A stretch of DNA of 9,470 nt, taken from NCBI GenBank assembly GCA_964492235.1, contig CAZBJQ010000106.1:1-9470 (forward strand). The letters are read 5' to 3'. Numbering within the stretch: position 1 is the stretch's first letter; every line of letters begins with the position of its first letter. The notes below the pieces were generated by a model. It was not told where the DNA came from and made no database searches. It was given only the letters and a program-made list of their open reading frames with translations. Below are positions 6,316 to 9,470 of the stretch, one piece after another. Both the position numbers and the translations under genes were made by a program. This stretch comes from PFL42 sp964492235. GTDB lineage: Bacteria > Chloroflexota > Anaerolineae > Anaerolineales > E44-bin32.

Positions 6316-6975
6316 ATGCCGACGCTAGCTCAGGCGCGAGGATGGTATTCGCTAGACGACCCGGTCCATGGCTGGGATCACGTGCTGCGGGTCTGCGCCC
6401 TGGCCGAGCGCCTGGCACGATCGGTCGGAGCCGACATGGAGATCGTTCGGTCGGCGGCCCTGCTGCATGATGTGGCCGGGGCCGCGCCGGATCCGGGGGA
6501 TCGCGGGGAAGGCGGGCGGCCATCCCACGAGCAAGCGTCGGCGGAGTTCGCCCGCAGCACGCTGCGGGCGGAAGGATGGAGTGAAGACCGGATCGAGGCG
6601 GTGATGCACTGCATCCGGGCGCATCGCTTCCGCAGCTCGGAGGCGCCGAAGACGCTCGAGGCCAAGGTGCTGTTCGACGCCGACAAACTGGACGTGCTGG
6701 GCGCCTTCGGCGCGGCCCGGACAATTGCCTATGCTGTGCAGGCAGGCACGCCAATCTACAGCCGACCTTCGGAGCAGTTCCTGGCAACCGGGCAAACCCA
6801 ACCAGGCGAAGCACACAGCGCCTATCACGAGTACCTGTTCAAACTCAGCAAGATCTGCGACGGCCTGCACACCGAACCGGCACGCAGCCTGGGACGCGAA
6901 CGCAACGTAACCCTGACGGTCTTCTTTGAGGCGCTGGCAGCCGAGGCTGCATTGGCAGAAACCGCGGGCGGCTGA
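6316..6975 (+). CDS. HD-domain phosphohydrolase (YpgQ-like)
   Basis: HD proteins are metal-dependent phosphohydrolases acting on nucleotides or phosphorylated small molecules. The 219-residue protein shows the H...HD...D pattern: H22 (within HGWDHVLRV), H51-D52 (LLHDVAG) and D123 (DADKLD). Further histidines H71 (SHEQ) and H103 (RAHRF) match the single-domain YpgQ/YedJ-type group. The substrate cannot be read from the sequence. AAGGAGGT begins 13 bases before the ATG and starts inside the TAA of the ATPase gene, so it is probably translated from the same message as the transporter. It may be a general housekeeping gene carried at the end of the operon, or it may process a nucleotide or corrinoid-precursor phosphate. 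Confidence 0.88.
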   Translation: MPTLAQARGWYSLDDPVHGWDHVLRVCALAERLARSVGADMEIVRSAALLHDVAGAAPDPGDRGEGGRPSHEQASAEFARSTLRAEGWSEDRIEAVMHCIRAHRFRSSEAPKTLEAKVLFDADKLDVLGAFGAARTIAYAVQAGTPIYSRPSEQFLATGQTQPGEAHSAYHEYLFKLSKICDGLHTEPARSLGRERNVTLTVFFEALAAEAALAETAGG

Positions 6976-7000
6976 GGCGGAGTGGAAGGTGGAGTTAGGC

Positions 7001-7009
7001 TGGTATCAT
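7001..7009 (+). promoter_or_regulatory. possible extended -10 promoter element before surE
   Basis: TGGTATCAT is a TGn-type extended -10 with 5 of 6 matches to TATAAT, located 21 bases upstream of the surE TTG codon. The transcript would begin at about 7016, just at the GGAGG Shine-Dalgarno, giving a very short leader. No -35 box is evident, so this is weak. Confidence 0.25.
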
Positions 7010-7029
7010 TTCCCTTGGAGGCTCGAAGC

Positions 7030-7848
7030 TTGAACAGCAATCGTCCGTTCATTCTGCTGACCAATGATGACGGGATCGAATCGCCCGGTCTGTGGGCGGC
7101 GGCCGAGTCGCTGTCTCGCATCGGCTACGTCACCGTCGCCGCGCCCAGGGAACAGTGGACCGGCGCCGGTCGAAGCATGCCAATCACCTCCGACGGCGCC
7201 ATCCGCGAAGAGGAGGTAACGGTTGGCGGGAAGTGCTGGAAGGTGTATGCCATAGGCGGCACGCCCGCCCAGGTGGTGCAGCATGCCCTGCTGGAGCTGG
7301 CGCCGCGCCGTCCGGACCTGCTGGTGGCCGGTATCAACTATGGCGAGAACGTGACCGTCAGTGTGACGATGTCAGGAACTGTCGGTGCCGCCTTGGAAGG
7401 CGCAGCCTTCGGCGTCCCGTCGCTGGCGATTTCGTTGCAGACCGACAGCAGCTATTTCCACACCCACTCGGAAGCAATCGACTTCGGGGTCGCCGCCCAT
7501 TTTGCCGCCTATTTCGGTCGGATGCTGCTGACTCTGCCCCACACGCCGGATGTGGATCTGCTCAAAGTCGATGTCCCGGCCGGGGCAGCGCCTGACACGC
7601 CATGGAAGCTGACCCGGCTCTCCAGGACCACCTACTACCACCCGGTCGCTCCGGACCGAGCCGTGCCGGACAGGCCATGGCGTGTCGGCTACAGAATAGC
7701 CGTTCAGCCGGACGGGCTCGAACCCGACTCGGATGTGCATGCGCTCCGGATCGATGAGTGCGTCTCGGTGACCCCGATAAGCCTGGATCTGACGTCGCGG
7801 GTCGACTTCCCATCCCTGGAAAGCCGCCTCCGGGCATCGCTGGCCTGA
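7030..7848 (+). CDS. surE: 5'/3'-nucleotidase SurE
   Basis: SurE is a metal-dependent cytoplasmic phosphatase that removes phosphate from nucleoside monophosphates and short polyphosphates. The 273-residue product begins with ILLTNDDGIESPG, giving the metal-ligand pair D13-D14. S49 (GAGRSM) and N103 (AGINYGEN) complete the active site, followed by the family motif SGTVGAALEGA. I chose TTG at 7030 because GGAGG (7017-7021) lies 8 bases upstream and the protein then starts a few residues before the first beta-strand, as in other SurE proteins. An in-frame GTG at 6982 would add 16 unconserved residues. The gene starts 54 bases after the HD-domain gene on the same strand and may be co-transcribed with it. 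The C-terminal part is intact. Confidence 0.94.
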   Translation: MNSNRPFILLTNDDGIESPGLWAAAESLSRIGYVTVAAPREQWTGAGRSMPITSDGAIREEEVTVGGKCWKVYAIGGTPAQVVQHALLELAPRRPDLLVAGINYGENVTVSVTMSGTVGAALEGAAFGVPSLAISLQTDSSYFHTHSEAIDFGVAAHFAAYFGRMLLTLPHTPDVDLLKVDVPAGAAPDTPWKLTRLSRTTYYHPVAPDRAVPDRPWRVGYRIAVQPDGLEPDSDVHALRIDECVSVTPISLDLTSRVDFPSLESRLRASLA

Positions 7849-7855
7849 CCTGCAC

Positions 7856-7902
7856 CGCCGCCGGCGCAGAGCGGGCGGCGAGAAGGCCCAGCCGGCTGCC
7901 TT
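7856..7902 (+). terminator. possible terminator region after surE
   Basis: Eight bases after the surE stop codon, CGCCGCC (7856-7862) pairs perfectly with GGCGGCG (7874-7880) around an 11-base loop. A second weak hairpin, AAGGC (7883-7887) with GCCTT (7898-7902), encloses the palindrome AGCCGGCT and runs into a short TTT. The T-run is too short for a confident intrinsic terminator. Confidence 0.35.
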
Positions 7903-7983
7903 TGGTGCGTCAACCCCCCGAGACAGGCGCCAGGGTCAATCCTCAGCTCGTTGCGCAGGTATGCCCGACAGCTCGCAGACAGA

Positions 7984-8010
7984 CTTCAGGCCTCGAGGCC
8001 TCGGTTGAAG
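7984..8010. repeat. hairpin between convergent genes (possible bidirectional terminator)
   Basis: A perfect 14-base palindrome AGGCCTCGAGGCCT (7988-8001) is flanked by CTTCA (7984-7988) and TGAAG (8006-8010), which can extend the stem. It sits 17 bases beyond the stop codon of the minus-strand phosphatase and between two convergent genes. No T-tract is present on either side. Confidence 0.35.
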
Positions 8011-8026
8011 ACGGGCGCCGGCCAGT

Positions 8027-8848
8027 TCAAGGTGCGGGGTAGGGGGTGGCGCGGGTGGCGGCCAGGATGGCCAGCATGTCCTGGTGGATCTGGCCGTTGG
8101 TCGCCAGCATCGACATCGGCTCGGCCAAGAGGTCGAGTGTGCCGTCGACCTTCGTAACCTGACCGCCCGCCTCGCGCACAATCAGCACTCCCGCTGCCAC
8201 GTCCCAAGGCTGCACCTGCAGCTCCCAGTAGCCGTCGAAGCGCCCGGCCGCAACATAGGCCAGGTCCAGGGCGGCCGCGCCCAGGCGGCGGACTGCCCGC
8301 GAGCGCAGGTGAAACTCGGCAAACTCGCGGAAGTTGTTCTCGGGGTTGGTGTGCACGTCGTAGGCGAACCCGGTGACCAACAGGCTGTTCATCAGGTTGT
8401 TGGCGGCGGAGACGTGGATTGGCCGTCCGTTGGCGAAGGCGCCCTGGCCGAGGGTGGCTTCGAAGAGCTCGGCTCGCATCGGGTCGAGGATGGCGCCAAA
8501 CACCGGCGCGCCCTCGAACCACAATCCGATCGAGACGACGAAGATCGGGATGCCGTGGGCGAAGTTAACGGTCCCATCCAGAGGGTCGACGAACCAGCTC
8601 CACGACCGGTCGAAGGCACCGCCGCGTTCCTCGGCGACGAAGGCATCGGTGGGGAAGGCGGAGCGCAAGCCATCGATCAAGAGCGATTCAGACAGGTGAT
8701 CAAACTGGGTCACCGGGTCGATGGCGCCCTTGAGGTGGATGTCCTTCTGTAGACCGAATCCCTGGTGCAGGAGCTCGCCTGCCTGGGAGATGAGGCGGAG
8801 CGCCACGGTCCTGCGAGAGGCGAGGTGTGCCTGTTCCGACGGGTTCAT
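8027..8848 (-). CDS. inositol monophosphatase family protein (SuhB/CysQ-like)
   Basis: These Mg2+-dependent, Li+-sensitive cytoplasmic phosphatases hydrolyse inositol phosphates, and some members act on fructose-1,6-bisphosphate, histidinol phosphate or 3'-phosphoadenosine phosphate. The 273-residue protein has DPVTQFD (44-50), the metal ligand E73 in VAEERG, the family signature DPLDGTVNF (88-96) with D88 and D91, and the second signature WDVAAG (215-220) with D216. All catalytic ligands are present. The frame remains open for 99 codons upstream of the ATG at 8848, but that stretch lacks family similarity and open frames are common at this GC content. The ATG at 8848 lacks a strong Shine-Dalgarno. 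A TACAAT box lies about 37 bases upstream. Substrate specificity cannot be decided; a single-copy SuhB-type inositol monophosphatase is the default reading. Confidence 0.94.
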   Translation of the reverse strand: MNPSEQAHLASRRTVALRLISQAGELLHQGFGLQKDIHLKGAIDPVTQFDHLSESLLIDGLRSAFPTDAFVAEERGGAFDRSWSWFVDPLDGTVNFAHGIPIFVVSIGLWFEGAPVFGAILDPMRAELFEATLGQGAFANGRPIHVSAANNLMNSLLVTGFAYDVHTNPENNFREFAEFHLRSRAVRRLGAAALDLAYVAAGRFDGYWELQVQPWDVAAGVLIVREAGGQVTKVDGTLDLLAEPMSMLATNGQIHQDMLAILAATRATPYPAP

Positions 8849-9196
8849 CGCTAACCAACGGCTGGGAAGCTCGATGGGCGCCGGATTGTACCGCAATCGC
8901 GGGCGCGGTCGCCGCAGCCGCCTGAGGACCTCAGCCGCGCCCAGAGCCGGCGGCAGGTGCTTCGCTTCGAGGCACGAACCCGTCCTCTCGCGCTGCTCCG
9001 CTAGCAGCCCCACTTGTAACCTGCCGGAGTCCGCCAGGAAGAACAGCGACCCCCCCCACACGTTGGGGGCGAGACAGTCCCTTGCCCCAAAACTGCGCGA
9101 CTCCCTGTTGTCGCCCTCGCTTATCCCTGCCGTCCAATGGTCCAACCCCAGGACGCCGGGAAGTGGTACCCCGGGTGAATAATCCTTAGTTCCATA
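8849..9196. other. 348-base intergenic region without a convincing gene
   Basis: No protein family can be recognised here on either strand; the open frames are by-products of high GC content. It contains two hairpins. CCCCCA (9053-9058) pairs with TGGGGG (9064-9069) around a 5-base loop, next to a run of eight C. CCGGG (9156-9160) pairs with CCCGG (9170-9174) around AAGTGGTAC. Neither is followed by a T-tract. The left end carries the possible promoter of the minus-strand phosphatase. Confidence 0.6.
8885..8890 (-). promoter_or_regulatory. possible -10 box of the inositol monophosphatase gene
   Basis: On the minus strand TACAAT (5 of 6 matches to TATAAT) lies 36 bases upstream of the chosen ATG. 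A transcription start near 8878 would give a leader of about 30 bases. No recognisable -35 box is present at 16-18 bases, so the call is tentative. Confidence 0.35.
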
Positions 9197-9224
9197 TTGA
9201 CATTTCTGCCAGGGGCACTAAGAT
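9197..9224 (+). promoter_or_regulatory. promoter for the DUF2089-family gene
   Basis: A consensus TTGACA (9197-9202) is followed after 16 bases by TAAGAT (9219-9224), 4 of 6 matches to TATAAT. The predicted start near 9231 lies inside a perfect inverted repeat and about 60 bases before the chosen start codon. Confidence 0.6.
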
Positions 9225-9227
9225 CCT

Positions 9228-9242
9228 GCTTGATAATCAAGC
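9228..9242. promoter_or_regulatory. inverted-repeat operator candidate at the transcription start
   Basis: GCTTGAT (9228-9234) and ATCAAGC (9236-9242) form perfect 7-bp arms about a single central A. Its position over the predicted transcription start, immediately after the -10 box, is that of a repressor operator. The AT-rich arms stand out against GC-rich surroundings. The cognate protein is unknown; the downstream gene product is one candidate. Confidence 0.45.
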
Positions 9243-9292
9243 CAAGCATGAACTACCTGGGACCGACGGCCCAGGGTGAAAGGGCGGGTTGG

Positions 9293-9470
9293 ATGACTGG
9301 ACTGCTGACGGTGTGTCCGGTGTGCGGCGACAAGCTGGAAGTCACACGACTGCACTGCCGCAGCTGCGACACGGCGCTGGACGGCCATTTCGACACCGGC
9401 CGGCTGGGCCGGTTGTCGAACGAGCAGTTGTCCTTTGTCGAGACCTTCGTGCGGTGTGAGGGCAAGCTCA
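9293..9470 (+). CDS. DUF2089-family zinc-ribbon protein, 5' part only
   Basis: Only the first 59 residues are visible; the gene continues beyond the window. A four-cysteine zinc ribbon is formed by C8 and C11 (CPVCG) and C22 and C25 (CRSC). The following TALDGHF and LSNEQLSFVETFVRCEGKL match the DUF2089 pattern, in which a helix-turn-helix-like part usually follows. Function is not established for this family; a DNA-binding regulatory role is inferred from its architecture. The ATG at 9293 is preferred because a GGTGAAAGG stretch precedes it and the protein then begins close to the first cysteine pair, as in relatives. An in-frame ATG at 9248 would add 15 residues but has a poor ribosome-binding site. 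Confidence 0.85.
   Translation, partial: MTGLLTVCPVCGDKLEVTRLHCRSCDTALDGHFDTGRLGRLSNEQLSFVETFVRCEGKL

Noticed and set aside
9050..9069. Run of eight C followed by GGGGG as a possible terminator or G-quadruplex.
   Set aside because: The 6-bp hairpin has no T-tract on either side, and only two G or C runs are present, too few for an intramolecular quadruplex.
8849..9145. 99-codon open N-terminal extension of the inositol monophosphatase frame.
   Set aside because: It has no family similarity, the family's usual N-terminus starts at the ATG at 8848, and a TACAAT box lies within this stretch. Long open frames are expected at this GC content.
9158..9175. GTGGTACC within GGGAAGTGGTACCCCGGG resembles the T-box leader core.
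   Set aside because: The consensus GGGTGGNACCGCG is only partly matched, the flanking bases do not form the antiterminator helices, no stem I or specifier elements are visible upstream, and the next gene is not an aminoacyl-tRNA synthetase or amino-acid gene. GGTACC is also simply a palindrome.

Overview
The window is a GC-rich bacterial chromosome segment carrying eight recognisable protein genes. It has Gram-positive-like features (RNase J, ECF transporter modules) together with a DUF2089 protein, and codon use is strongly GC-biased. This combination is compatible with a Chloroflexota (Anaerolineae-like) or related high-GC lineage. That placement is inference from gene content; no rRNA or other phylogenetic marker is present.

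Left part, minus strand (50-2105): a cold-shock-domain protein gene followed by ribonuclease J. They are read as one unit from a good promoter (TTGACG-N17-TACACT) in the divergent intergenic region.

Centre, plus strand (2200-6305): this is the most interesting part. A promoter (TTGACG-N16-TATACT) drives a cobalamin riboswitch with clear conserved boxes and a closed P1 stem. The leader continues through a small ORF with a perfect Shine-Dalgarno sequence and a perfect 20-bp inverted repeat. Three genes follow: a secreted, C-terminally membrane-anchored protein with terpene-cyclase-like (alpha/alpha-toroid) repeats, an ECF transporter T protein with an unusual C-terminal membrane extension, and a fused double-ABC ECF ATPase. 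No ECF substrate-binding S protein is encoded in the window. The toroid is the fold of the alpha-domain of the animal cobalamin carriers intrinsic factor and transcobalamin. The working hypothesis is a B12-repressed corrinoid uptake system in which the toroid protein is the extracytoplasmic capture component.

Right-centre, plus strand (6316-7848): an HD-domain phosphohydrolase whose Shine-Dalgarno sequence lies immediately after the ATPase stop codon, then the nucleotidase SurE starting at a TTG codon. They may be distal genes of the same operon. Convergent to them is an inositol-monophosphatase-family gene on the minus strand (8027-8848).

Right end: about 400 bases without a convincing gene, then a TTGACA promoter, a perfect 7-bp inverted repeat at the expected transcription start, and the 5' end of a zinc-ribbon DUF2089-family gene that runs off the window.
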